Assembly: GCA_003508005.1 (NCBI GenBank)
Contig: DNUE01000067.1
Span: 41,831 to 93,469 of the forward strand
Origin: Desulfobulbaceae bacterium
GTDB taxonomy: Bacteria > Desulfobacterota > Desulfobulbia > Desulfobulbales > Desulfobulbaceae
DNA length: 51,639 bases
Direction of reading: 5' to 3'
Shown here: in pieces, positions 25,057 through 35,580 of the stretch
Numbering within the stretch: position 1 is the first letter of the stretch
Layout: every line of letters begins with the position of its first letter
The notes under the pieces: generated by a model
What the model was told of the DNA's origin: nothing
Databases searched by the model: none
What the model saw: only the letters and a program-made list of their open reading frames with translations
Position numbers and translations under genes: made by a program

Positions 25057-26436
25057 CTATGGCAGAAAAATGGCGGCAACCACCTCCTGGACGGTTTTGA
25101 CGCTGACGACCTGCAGGGCGGTGCTCGTCTTGTCCAGCCGGGTCCGGTTGGCGGCGGGCATGAGCAGGGTTTTGAAGCCGAGGCGTTCAGCCTCGCGCAG
25201 CCGCAGTTCCATCTGGCCCACGGCCCGGATTTCACCGGCCAGGCCCACCTCCCCGCAGACCACGGTGTGCGGGTCTACGGGTTTTTCGTAGAGGCTGGAG
25301 AGCAGGGCCACCACCACCCCGAGGTCCAGGGCCGGTTCGTCGATGCGGATGCCGCCGGCGATATTGAGAAAGATGTCGTGGTTGAAGAGGGTGACGCCGA
25401 GTTTTTTCTCCAGGACCGCGGTGAGCAGGGCCAGGCGCTGGGGGTCGGCGCCGATGGCCGTACGCCGGGCGGTGCCCAGGCTGGTGGGGCTGACCAGGGC
25501 CTGCACCTCCACCAGGATGGGGCGGGTGCCCTCGACGCTCGGCAGGACCACCGAACCAGGAACATTCACCGGCCGTTCAGCCAGGAACAGGGCGGAGGGG
25601 TTTTCCACTTCGGCCAGGCCGCTTTCCTTCATTTCAAAGACGCCGATTTCATTGGTGGATCCGAAGCGGTTCTTGACGGTGCGCAGGATCCGGAACACCT
25701 GGCCCCGGTCGCCTTCGAAATAGAGCACGGTGTCCACCATGTGTTCCAGGACCCTGGGTCCGGCGATGGCGCCGTCCTTGGTGACGTGGCCGATCAGGAT
25801 GACCGGCAGGCCGCTGCCCTTGGCCAGGGCAAGCAGCCGGGCCGCTGATTCCCGTACCTGGGTGACGCCGCCGGGGGCAGCGGCGACCTCTTCGCTGTAC
25901 AGGGTCTGGATGGAATCAACTGCCAGGAGGGCGGGCTTGAGATCCGCGGCCATGGCGACAATGGCCTCGACGCAGTTTTCCGTGGCCACGTAGATCTGTT
26001 CCTGATCGATGGCCAGTCGGTCGGCCCGCATACGGATCTGCTCGGCCGATTCCTCGCCGGTGACATAGAGGACCAGGAGGCCTTCGGCCGCCAGGGCGGA
26101 GAGAAGCTGCAGGATCAGGGTGGACTTGCCGATCCCCGGATCGCCGCCCACCAGGATCACGGATCCCGGCACGATGCCGCCGCCGAGCACCCGGTCCAGT
26201 TCGCCGATGGCGGTGACCAGCCGGGTCGGCGCCGGGCTTGCGGAGTGGATCAGGGGGAGGGCAGGCTGCGTATCACGGCCAGGCCGGGAAGCGCGGACGG
26301 GGCTCTGCTGCTCGGTCAAGGTGTCCCAGCCGCCGCAGTCGGGGCACCTGCCCAGCCACTTGCGGCTTGCATACCCGCAGTGATTGCAGATAAAACCGCG
26401 TTGCTCTTTCCTGGGGGGGGGCACTGTTGTTGCCAT
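25057..26436 (-). CDS. radA: DNA repair protein RadA (Sms)
   Basis: A 459-aa RecA-like branch-migration protein used in recombination. N-terminal C4 zinc finger C17/C20/C31/C34, Walker A GDPGIGKS (98-105), a Walker B-like LLAVDSIQT, the RadA-specific KNRFG motif (255-259), and a C-terminal Lon-protease-like domain. The start codon follows AAGGATG. A run of nine C (coding strand) at codons 5-8 encodes Pro-Pro-Pro. Divergent from amrS. Confidence 0.96.
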   Translation of the reverse strand: MATTVPPPRKEQRGFICNHCGYASRKWLGRCPDCGGWDTLTEQQSPVRASRPGRDTQPALPLIHSASPAPTRLVTAIGELDRVLGGGIVPGSVILVGGDPGIGKSTLILQLLSALAAEGLLVLYVTGEESAEQIRMRADRLAIDQEQIYVATENCVEAIVAMAADLKPALLAVDSIQTLYSEEVAAAPGGVTQVRESAARLLALAKGSGLPVILIGHVTKDGAIAGPRVLEHMVDTVLYFEGDRGQVFRILRTVKNRFGSTNEIGVFEMKESGLAEVENPSALFLAERPVNVPGSVVLPSVEGTRPILVEVQALVSPTSLGTARRTAIGADPQRLALLTAVLEKKLGVTLFNHDIFLNIAGGIRIDEPALDLGVVVALLSSLYEKPVDPHTVVCGEVGLAGEIRAVGQMELRLREAERLGFKTLLMPAANRTRLDKTSTALQVVSVKTVQEVVAAIFLP

Positions 26437-26504
26437 GATGCTGCATCCTTGTTGTCAGCCGTGAGGATTTCCTCTTCATGTCTGACCGGCAGGGCGGATG
26501 GAAC

Positions 26505-26533
26505 TTGCACCGGGGCGGCGCATGTGCTACAAA
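26505..26533 (+). promoter_or_regulatory. Candidate promoter of amrS
   Basis: TTGCAC (26505-26510), 17 nt, TACAAA (26528-26533), located in the radA-amrS divergent gap about 140 nt before the amrS start codon. Confidence 0.4.
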
Positions 26534-26682
26534 AAAATATCCCGCAAAGTCCTGAGAGGCACCATGTTCACTCTGTCTCTTTCCGCCAGTGGCGTCAACC
26601 TTTTCTTCCTCTCCCTTATTTTTTCTCTGCAAACCTGGAAACGCCCGGCATCAATATGGCTGCCGGCCAGAAGGAGGGCCTT

Positions 26683-27693
26683 ATGCACGAAGCCTTGTTT
26701 TATGTGGCCGGGGACAAACAGGAGGTAAACTGCAATCTCTGCAATCACCGTTGCCGGATCAAGCCGGGCAAGCGGGGGATCTGCGGGGTGCGGGAAAACC
26801 GGGACGGCATCCTCTACAGCCTGGTCTACGGTATGCTTGTTGCGGAAAACGGTGACCCCATTGAGAAAAAACCCCTGTTTCACTTTCTGCCCGGCAGCCT
26901 TTCTTATTCCATCTCCACCGTGGGCTGCAACTTTCAGTGCCTGCACTGCCAGAACTACCATATCTCCCAGTTCCCCCACAACAATGACGGGCGGATCACC
27001 GGGACCCGGCGCAATCCGGAGGATGTGGTGAACGGTGCCGAGGCTACGGGTTGCCGGAGCAACAGCTACACCTATGTGGAGCCGACGATTTTTTACGAGT
27101 TTGCCCGGGATTGCTGCGTGCTGGCGCACCAGCGCGGGCTCAAAAACGTTTTTGTCAGCAACGGCTACATGACCGCGGAGGTGGCCCGCGACCTTGCTCC
27201 GCTTCTGGACGGGATCAATATCGATATCAAGGGCTTCAGCGATCAGTTCTACAAGAAGGTGTGCAAGGCCCGTCTGCAGCCGGTCCTGGATAACGTGGCC
27301 CTGCTGCACGAACTGGGCGTCTGGGTGGAGGTCACCACCCTGCTGATTCCCGGACTCAACGACACGGATGAGGAACTGCGCCAGGTGGCCCGGTTCATCA
27401 AGGGGGTTGATCCCGCCATGCCCTGGCATGTAACCGCCTTCCGCCCCACCTACAAGATGACCGACCGGCCGGCCACGCCGCTGGCCACCCTGGAGAAGGC
27501 CAGGAATATCGGCCTGGAAGAAGGCCTGCTCTATGTCTATGAAGGCAATATTCCCGGCCGGGGGGGTGAAAACACCTTTTGTCCGGCCTGCAAGGCCGAG
27601 GTCATCAGCCGCTTCGGGTTCAGCATCAGCGCCATGCGTCTGGAGCATGGCCGCTGTGCCCATTGCGGCCAGGCCATCAATGGGGTCTGGTAG
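26683..27693 (+). CDS. amrS: AmmeMemoRadiSam system radical SAM enzyme
   Basis: A 336-aa radical SAM protein of the AmrS group. The N-terminal Cys cluster (C17, C20, C24, C34) precedes the radical SAM CxxxCxxC at C82/C86/C89 (CNFQCLHC). Then come YVEPTIFYEF, GINIDIKGF and WVEVTTLLIPGLND, all typical of this family, and a C-terminal zinc ribbon with two CxxC pairs (CPAC, CAHC). AmrS usually occurs with AmmeMemoRadiSam proteins A and B, which are not in this window; the physiological substrate is unknown. ATG 26683 has a perfect AAGGAGG. Confidence 0.88.
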   Translation: MHEALFYVAGDKQEVNCNLCNHRCRIKPGKRGICGVRENRDGILYSLVYGMLVAENGDPIEKKPLFHFLPGSLSYSISTVGCNFQCLHCQNYHISQFPHNNDGRITGTRRNPEDVVNGAEATGCRSNSYTYVEPTIFYEFARDCCVLAHQRGLKNVFVSNGYMTAEVARDLAPLLDGINIDIKGFSDQFYKKVCKARLQPVLDNVALLHELGVWVEVTTLLIPGLNDTDEELRQVARFIKGVDPAMPWHVTAFRPTYKMTDRPATPLATLEKARNIGLEEGLLYVYEGNIPGRGGENTFCPACKAEVISRFGFSISAMRLEHGRCAHCGQAINGVW

Positions 27694-27761
27694 CAGTTTG
27701 CCCAGGGTCATCTGGGGGTAAGTTTGCAGCCAAACAGGCTGCAGCCGAAGACCTGGGAGCT

Positions 27762-27788
27762 TATCCGCAAGAAAAGTATTTGCGGATA
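27762..27788. repeat. Hairpin downstream of amrS
   Basis: TATCCGCAA (27762-27770) pairs exactly with TTGCGGATA (27780-27788) over a 9-nt loop. It lies about 70 bp after amrS and is not followed by a T tract. Possible read-through control, mRNA 3' end stabiliser or chance. Confidence 0.35.
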
Positions 27789-27853
27789 TGCGTTAGGTCC
27801 AGAGGTGGATGCGATAAAAAAGGTTTTTCCACGCTCTTTTTTTCCTTCAAGGG

Positions 27854-27883
27854 TTGACAGGAGCAAACACTCTACGGTACAAA
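27854..27883 (+). promoter_or_regulatory. Candidate promoter of the M15A peptidase gene
   Basis: TTGACA (27854-27859), 18 nt, TACAAA (27878-27883). Downstream, GGGCGA/TCGCCC (27912-27927) forms a short hairpin before the ribosome site. Confidence 0.5.
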
Positions 27884-27959
27884 AGAATAACTTTTATGTA
27901 ATCCATACTTTGGGCGATTTTTCGCCCTTCTGATTATTGTGCAAATTCAAGGGAGTAGA

Positions 27960-28520
27960 ATGCATCGATTGCCGGGGCAGGGCATGAATCGCCGCCAGTT
28001 TGTCACGGGCGCTATCATCGCCGCTTCCGGGCTGCTGCTTTGTTCGCCGCTGCCGGCCTGGGCCACAAGCAGATCCGGCAAACGTTTTCTCCACTTTTAT
28101 AATACACATACCCGGGAACAGCTGCAGGTTATCTATGTGCGGGACAATGCCTATGATCTCGCGGCCCTGCGCAAGGTAAACCATTTCCTGCGGGATCACC
28201 GGACCGGTGACATCCATCCCATTGATCCCAAGCTGCTCGATATCCTGTACGCCGTGCAGCACGCATACGATGACAGCGGAGTTTTTGAAGTCATCTCCGG
28301 TTACCGCTCGCCGCAAAGCAATGCCAGTCTGGTCCAGAAGAGCTGGGGCGTGGCCAAGCACAGCCTGCATATGGAAGGCAAGGCCATCGATGTCCGCCGG
28401 AGCGGTATGAAAACGAGAACCCTGCGTGAAATCGCCATGGAGCTGCAGCAAGGCGGGGTCGGCTACTACGCCAAATCTGATTTCGTTCATCTCGATACAG
28501 GGCGCTACCGGACCTGGTAG
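27960..28520 (+). CDS. M15A/DUF882 (MepK-like) murein endopeptidase, Tat signal
   Basis: A 186-aa exported peptidase related to E. coli MepK (YcbK), which cuts 3-3 peptidoglycan cross-links. The N-terminus has a twin-arginine motif (NRRQFVTG) before a hydrophobic stretch ending in AWA, so it should be exported folded through Tat. The catalytic zinc motif is present as HSLHMEGKAIDVR, with the third ligand in HLDTG. ATG 27960 is chosen because AAGGGAG lies 7 nt upstream; GTG 27939 and ATG 27984 are alternatives. It is relevant to the divergent TatC at the window start. Confidence 0.85.
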   Translation: MHRLPGQGMNRRQFVTGAIIAASGLLLCSPLPAWATSRSGKRFLHFYNTHTREQLQVIYVRDNAYDLAALRKVNHFLRDHRTGDIHPIDPKLLDILYAVQHAYDDSGVFEVISGYRSPQSNASLVQKSWGVAKHSLHMEGKAIDVRRSGMKTRTLREIAMELQQGGVGYYAKSDFVHLDTGRYRTW

Positions 28521-28560
28521 ATTGTCCTCAGCCGGAATCCCGGCCCCCTCCATTTGTTTC

Positions 28561-29748
28561 TCATTCCGGTCCAACCCGGTTCTCTCCGGCAGTTCGTTCG
28601 TCTCCCCCCCTGATCAGCGGAACCAGAAGGGTCCCGGCCGCGATGAACAGCCCCGCGCAGAACAGACCGGTCCGGAAGGATCCGGTTTCAGCCAGGATGG
28701 CGATCAGATAGGGCAGCAGGCCGCCGCCCCCCACAAAGGCAAAGGGGACAGCCAGGGAAATGACCACATTTCTTGTTTCCGGTGCGGTAAGCCCGGCCAG
28801 GACCGAGAAGGCGGCCGGGAAAAAGCAGACGGCAATGCTTGTCTGGAGGACAATAAGGGCGAAAAGGACAGGTCCCTGGGCAATGGCAAAGCAGGAAGTG
28901 GCGATGCCTGAGAGCAGGAGAACAACCGCCATGGTCCGCCGGTTGCCGAACCGGTCAGCGAGCCATCCGCCAAGCAGGGTGGTAAGCAGGGTGCCGGTCC
29001 TGGACAGTCCCACCAGTGTGTTTGCCTGCTGCAGGGGCATGAGATGGTCGGTTACGAGATAAAGCGGCAGAATGGAATAGACCCCCAGGGTGCCGGAGAT
29101 GCCCATGGTGTAAACAAGCACCAGGAGCCTGAAGTCTCGCTGCCGAAGTATCTGCCGCCAGGTGGAGAGATCGGGCGGCTTGCCGTAAAGTTCTCTGCCG
29201 CGGCCGAAATGGAGATAGGCTATGCCGGCGCTGAAGGAAAGAACGGCCAGAAGAAGAACGCTTTGCTGCCAGTCGAGATATGCCAGGATGAGCGAAGCGG
29301 CCAGGGGGGCGGAAAGAAATGCCAGATTGGGCGCAAGTTCATGAACAGCGAAAACCCTGCCCCACTGGTCCCTGGCAAAAAGTGCTGAAATGGTTGCTAC
29401 TGCCGAGGGCAGGTACAGGCCTGAAGTCAGGCCCAGCAGGAAGAAGGCGCTCCTGAGAAAGGGCAGGGAATCCCCGGCGGCAATGAGCAGAAGCGATCCG
29501 CTTATCGCCAGCATGGACCAGGCAATGGTCTGCTGGTGGCTGACCCTGGCGGCGAGAAAGCTGGATCCGAGCAGGGAGAGAAAATAACCGCAGCTGAGGA
29601 AAAGAAAGAAGGAGCCGGCCTCGCCGTGGGAAAGAGCCAGGCTCACTTCCATGCGGGGCAGCAACGGGGCGAATACTATCCGGGCGAAAAAATTGAGGTA
29701 AAAAATGGCCGTCAGCAGGCACAGCCCGGCATAAGGAGAAATGGACAC
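28561..29748 (-). CDS. MFS transporter
   Basis: A 395-aa major facilitator superfamily carrier with about 12 hydrophobic segments and an MFS-type loop (GGWLADRFGNRR) between helices 8 and 9. The first half has the family's FYLNFFARIVFAPLLP pattern in helix 1. Start GTG 29748 lacks a strong ribosome site. Substrate cannot be inferred; MFS carriers of this type often move organic anions, nitrate/nitrite or drugs. It converges with the M15A peptidase gene, 40 bp away. Confidence 0.8.
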   Translation of the reverse strand: MSISPYAGLCLLTAIFYLNFFARIVFAPLLPRMEVSLALSHGEAGSFFLFLSCGYFLSLLGSSFLAARVSHQQTIAWSMLAISGSLLLIAAGDSLPFLRSAFFLLGLTSGLYLPSAVATISALFARDQWGRVFAVHELAPNLAFLSAPLAASLILAYLDWQQSVLLLAVLSFSAGIAYLHFGRGRELYGKPPDLSTWRQILRQRDFRLLVLVYTMGISGTLGVYSILPLYLVTDHLMPLQQANTLVGLSRTGTLLTTLLGGWLADRFGNRRTMAVVLLLSGIATSCFAIAQGPVLFALIVLQTSIAVCFFPAAFSVLAGLTAPETRNVVISLAVPFAFVGGGGLLPYLIAILAETGSFRTGLFCAGLFIAAGTLLVPLIRGGDERTAGENRVGPE

Positions 29749-29824
29749 GATCAGGGCAGGTTGACAGCAACCGGTCGTTGATTCGGTTGGATATGGTTAT
29801 GCCGGGGGCCGGGAGGCAACCCGG

Positions 29825-30145
29825 CTAGACGTCATCGTCTTCGTCAAAGTCATCAACAAATTCATCTTCGTCCTCGTCCACGATGTCTTCATGCTCTTCT
29901 TCGTCAGGTGAGATTTCGGGGGTGGCTTCCTGGTCATCGCGGTCCACTTTGGGGATCTTTGCTTCGGGCAGGACAAAGTCTCTGATCTTCTCTATTTCCA
30001 TGGTAAGGGCATCGTCCTGCTGGCACATCGCGCAGCTCTGTATATGCTTTTCGGCAAACTGCATCATGCGGGCAGGAGCCATGGTTTCGTCCTTCACGTG
30101 AAGGTACCAGTCTTTCATGAGACGAATCAGTTGACTACACTGCAT
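29825..30145 (-). CDS. Conserved small protein with highly acidic tail
   Basis: A 106-aa protein of unknown function. The N-terminal 60 residues contain a helical stretch ending in HIQSCAMCQQDD (an H-x3-C-x2-C arrangement that could bind a metal, as in zinc-finger anti-sigma factors), while the last ~35 residues are mostly Asp and Glu. CCGGAG lies 5 nt before the ATG. It is divergently oriented from tRNA-Sec. Such acidic tails occur in protein or RNA partner proteins and DNA mimics; no assignment can be made. Confidence 0.7.
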   Translation of the reverse strand: MQCSQLIRLMKDWYLHVKDETMAPARMMQFAEKHIQSCAMCQQDDALTMEIEKIRDFVLPEAKIPKVDRDDQEATPEISPDEEEHEDIVDEDEDEFVDDFDEDDDV

Positions 30146-30200
30146 GGAAACTCCGGGACAGAACTATCCGCTCCTGGTTAATTGGTCGCAAAGGCTTTGG

Positions 30201-30228
30201 TTGACATTCCTGGACAGGAACAATAATA
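30201..30228 (+). promoter_or_regulatory. Sigma-70 promoter of tRNA-Sec
   Basis: A consensus -35 TTGACA (30201-30206), 16 nt, AATAAT (30223-30228). Transcription should begin about 40 nt before the tRNA. The spacer itself holds an inverted repeat TTCCT/AGGAA (30207-30211, 30216-30220), a possible operator. Confidence 0.65.
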
Positions 30229-30275
30229 AAAAGTTGTTTTTCAGGTCAACAATTATTAAGCTTCTCGGTCAGGGG

Positions 30276-30373
30276 GGAAGTGGATAGGGCACTGGTGGCC
30301 CTCCCGGACTTCAAATCCGGTGTGCCGGGTGAACAGCCTGGCTGGTGGGTTCGATTCCCATGCACTTCCGCCA
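30276..30373 (+). tRNA. selC: tRNA-Sec (UCA anticodon)
   Basis: A 98-nt tRNA with encoded CCA. The acceptor GGAAGTG pairs with CACTTCC, the D stem is long (AGGGC/GCCCT), and the anticodon stem CCGGA/TCCGG carries a loop with anticodon TCA. The variable arm is long (about 22 nt, GCCGGGT pairing to AGCCTGGC), and the T loop is TTCGATT. The long acceptor, six-pair-like D stem and long variable arm identify selenocysteine tRNA rather than serine. The eighth acceptor pair is a G-G mismatch, slightly unusual. Its presence means the organism very likely makes selenoproteins; none is evident here. It ends 2 bp from the glyQ stop on the other strand. Confidence 0.93.
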
Positions 30374-30375
30374 TC

Positions 30376-31284
30376 TTATTCCGTTGCCAGTCCCGTAAAG
30401 GTTTCTTTGCCCGCTGTTTGCGAAAGCAGGGGAAATCCCATTTCCTGCCGCTGTTCAAGATATCGCTTCGCCACCTTTCTCGCAATATGCCGGATGCGGC
30501 CGATGTATCTGGTCCGTTCCGCCACGCTGATCGCCTTGCGCGCATCGAGCAGGTTGAAGGTGTGGGAGCATTTGAGGCAGTAATCGTACCCGGGGCGGAT
30601 CAGTCCCTTTTCCACCAACTGCAGGGCGTCCCGTTCATAGTTATCAAAGGCGCGGGCAAGATCGGCGACGTTGGCCTCCTCAAAATTGAAGGCTGAAAAT
30701 TCTTTTTCCGCCTGGAGAAAGATCTGGCCATAGGTCACACGCTCGTTCCAGGCGATGTCGTACACCGAGTCCACCTTCTGCAGGTACATGGCGATCCGTT
30801 CAAGGCCGTAGGTGATCTCCACGGTGATGGGCTTGAGGTCGATGGAGCCGGCCTGCTGAAAATAGGTGAACTGGGTTATTTCCATGCCGTCGAGCCAGAC
30901 TTCCCAGCCCAGGCCCCAGGCGCCCAGCGTCGGAGATTCCCAGTCGTCCTCGACGAAGCGGATGTCATGCTCCAGCAGGTTGAGGCCGAACCGCTTCAGG
31001 CTCTCCAGGTACATGTTCTGCACTTCCTTGGGCGAGGGTTTGAGCACGACCTGGTACTGGTAATAGTGCTGCAGGCGGTTGGGGTTTTCGCCGTAGCGGC
31101 CGTCGGTGGGCCGGCGCGAGGGCTGGACGTAGGCGGCCTTCCACGGTTCCGGTCCAAGGGAGCTCAACAGGGTCGCCGGATGGAAGGTGCCCGCGCCCAC
31201 CTCCATGTCGTAGGGTTGGAGAACGACGCAGCCGGCCGAGGCCCAGTAACTATTCAGTTCCTTGATGATATCCTGAAAATACAT
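30376..31284 (-). CDS. glyQ: Glycyl-tRNA synthetase alpha subunit
   Basis: The catalytic subunit (302 aa) of the bacterial alpha2beta2 glycyl-tRNA synthetase. YFQDIIKELNSYWASAGCVVLQPYD at the N-terminus, AYVQPSRRPTDGRYGENPNRL (motif 2 region) and WEVWLDGMEITQFTYFQQ are characteristic. Length is normal. glyS, which usually follows directly, is not here; downstream lie tRNA-Sec in the opposite direction and an unrelated gene, so the beta subunit must be elsewhere. No terminator fits in the 2-bp gap to tRNA-Sec. Confidence 0.96.
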   Translation of the reverse strand: MYFQDIIKELNSYWASAGCVVLQPYDMEVGAGTFHPATLLSSLGPEPWKAAYVQPSRRPTDGRYGENPNRLQHYYQYQVVLKPSPKEVQNMYLESLKRFGLNLLEHDIRFVEDDWESPTLGAWGLGWEVWLDGMEITQFTYFQQAGSIDLKPITVEITYGLERIAMYLQKVDSVYDIAWNERVTYGQIFLQAEKEFSAFNFEEANVADLARAFDNYERDALQLVEKGLIRPGYDYCLKCSHTFNLLDARKAISVAERTRYIGRIRHIARKVAKRYLEQRQEMGFPLLSQTAGKETFTGLATE

Positions 31285-31389
31285 TGAAGAAAAAGCTCTT
31301 CCAAGTTGATTTTTGCCGAATTATGATAACCTTGTACAAAGTCACAACACCGAGCAAACGCCACTGTGATTTCAACAAATTAGATGGCT

Positions 31390-31435
31390 TGCCGGCGTCG
31401 GAATAGCATTTTTTTACGATTCCGACAAATATGCA
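31390..31435 (+). repeat. Hairpin repeat element, copy 2
   Basis: The second copy of the element at 10-53. An 8-bp stem pairs 31397-31404 (GTCGGAAT) with 31419-31426 (ATTCCGAC) over a 14-nt loop, and an outer TGC/GCA pair closes it (31390-31392, 31433-31435). The TGCCGGC left flank is shared. Its 3' edge overlaps an ATG at 31431 that would otherwise be the longest start for the next gene; that gene's likelier start (31506) lies 70 nt downstream of the element. Confidence 0.7.
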
Positions 31436-31505
31436 TAAAATAAATCAATACATTACCACAGCCATTTGGCGTGGTAAACGATTTTGTGCAGGGGGGTTGG
31501 GAGCC

Positions 31506-31952
31506 ATGCAGCAACTTGCGCCGGTGAAAAAAATCAGGGAAATTCTCCAGGGATGCAGACGCATTGCCGTGGTCGGGCTCTCGCCCAAGCCAGCCAGGCC
31601 GAGCCATCAGGTGGCTTTGTACCTGCTTCGGGCCGGCTACGATGTCATCCCGGTGAATCCCGGCTTTGCGCAAATCCTCGGCCAAACCTGTTATCCTGAT
31701 CTTCTGGCCATCCCCGGCAGCATTGACATGGTGAATATCTTTCGCCGTTCCGAGGAGGTTCTGCCCGTCGTGCAGGCGGCCATCGCCAAAAAGGTAAAGG
31801 TGATTTGGATGCAGCAGGGTATCGTGAACGAAGAGGCGGCGGAACTTGCTGAAAAGCAGGGGATAGCGGTGATCATGGATCGCTGCCTGAAAGTGGATCA
31901 TCAGAATCTGCTGATCCCGGAAAGCGGCAAGGCTGACAGGGCAGAGCGGTGA
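31506..31952 (+). CDS. CoA-binding (YccU-type) protein
   Basis: A 148-aa Rossmann-fold protein of the CoA_binding_2 family (PF13380). Conserved pattern: IAVVGLSPKPARPSHQVALYLLRAGYDVIPVNPGFAQILGQTCYPDL, then VNIFRRSEEV and a VIWMQQGIVNEEA stretch before DRCLKVDH. Members resemble the CoA-binding domain of succinyl-CoA synthetase but lack the ligase; function is uncertain. ATG 31506 is preferred over 31431, since the latter lies within the hairpin element and the family starts near MQQLAPVKKI. Co-directional with uvrA. Confidence 0.82.
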   Translation: MQQLAPVKKIREILQGCRRIAVVGLSPKPARPSHQVALYLLRAGYDVIPVNPGFAQILGQTCYPDLLAIPGSIDMVNIFRRSEEVLPVVQAAIAKKVKVIWMQQGIVNEEAAELAEKQGIAVIMDRCLKVDHQNLLIPESGKADRAER

Positions 31953-32030
31953 TTCAGGTTGATTCAGCACTGCGCCACCGGTTGGCCGGCGACCTGCGCA
32001 TCAAGAACATGAAAAGGGTTTGAGCAGGCG

Positions 32031-34865
<2,835 letters not shown>

Positions 34866-34917
34866 TTAATCCGTGAATCAGAAGAATTTCCCTTGCGTTG
34901 CGGAAATTTTGGATTAA
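34866..34917 (+). repeat. Imperfect hairpin between uvrA and secB
   Basis: An outer stem TTAATCC/GGATTAA (34866-34872, 34911-34917) surrounds an inner stem AATTTCC/GGAAATT (34885-34891, 34902-34908). It starts directly at the uvrA stop codon. It may fold in the mRNA and limit read-through from uvrA or shape the secB leader. Confidence 0.4.
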
Positions 34918-35026
34918 AACAGGATGCGGTGAAATGAAAGCCCTGCCTTTCTGAAGAGTGACCCTCCAGGTCGAGTCCCAATCCAGCGGCTCCCCTCTCT
35001 TGAAAATTAATAAAAAAAGGAACAAC

Positions 35027-35500
35027 ATGGCCGAACAGAATGATGCAAAACAGGAGCTTCCGGTATTCCGTCTCCAGAAGATGTATATCAAGGACCTGTC
35101 CTTTGAAAGCCCGCATGCCCCTCAGATCTTTCTTGCCCGCAACCAGGAACCGAAGGTTGACTTCAACCTGAAATTGAACAGCAAGAAGATGGATGACGAT
35201 CACTGGGAGGTTGCCATCTCCGTCACGACGAAGGTGATGGACAAGAACGCCGATGATACCACGATGTTTGTCGTGGAGTTGGAGCATGCCGGGGTGTTTC
35301 TGCTGAAGAACATCCCTGCCGAGCATGTGCAGCGGGTGCTGGCAGTGGACTGTCCCCTCATGCTCTTTCCTTTCACCCGGCAGATTATCAGCCAGGTGTC
35401 AGTGGACGGCGGCTTCATGCCGTTCCTGATGGAGCCGATTAATTTTGTTGCTCTCTATGAAAACGCTCTGCGTCAGCAGAATGACCAGAAGAAGCACTAG
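35027..35500 (+). CDS. secB: SecB protein-export chaperone
   Basis: A 157-aa tetrameric chaperone that keeps preproteins unfolded for SecA. The family pattern is clear: QKMYIKDLSFESPHAPQIF, an acidic stretch, AGVFLLKNIPAEHV, CPLMLFPFTRQIISQVSVDGGFMP and EPINFVALYENAL. ATG 35027 is preferred over 34958, since AAGGA lies 5 nt upstream and the usual N-terminus begins there. SecB is much commoner in alpha-, beta- and gammaproteobacteria than in Desulfobacterota, which makes it worth noting. SecG is in the same window. Confidence 0.95.
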   Translation: MAEQNDAKQELPVFRLQKMYIKDLSFESPHAPQIFLARNQEPKVDFNLKLNSKKMDDDHWEVAISVTTKVMDKNADDTTMFVVELEHAGVFLLKNIPAEHVQRVLAVDCPLMLFPFTRQIISQVSVDGGFMPFLMEPINFVALYENALRQQNDQKKH

Positions 35501-35521
35501 CTCTGTTCAGCAGCTACCAAT

Positions 35522-35556
35522 AAAAAAGCCTGTCATCCAAGTGACAGGCTTTTTTT
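35522..35556. terminator. Bidirectional Rho-independent terminator
   Basis: GCCTGTCA (35528-35535) pairs with TGACAGGC (35542-35549) over a 6-nt loop; a run of six A precedes it (35522-35527) and seven T follow it (35550-35556). Both secB (plus) and the pilus operon (minus) end against it, so it probably serves both. Confidence 0.9.
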
Positions 35557-35580
35557 ATTAAACGTATTGGATGACTTTTT

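Noticed and set aside
24993..25235. Upstream extension of the 24372 membrane protein
   Set aside because: It overlaps the radA 3' end in another frame and is unlike a protein; ATG 24992 has AGAGGG.
26245..26682. N-terminal extension of amrS to 26245
   Set aside because: It overlaps radA in antisense, has the wrong amino-acid composition, and ATG 26683 has a perfect Shine-Dalgarno.
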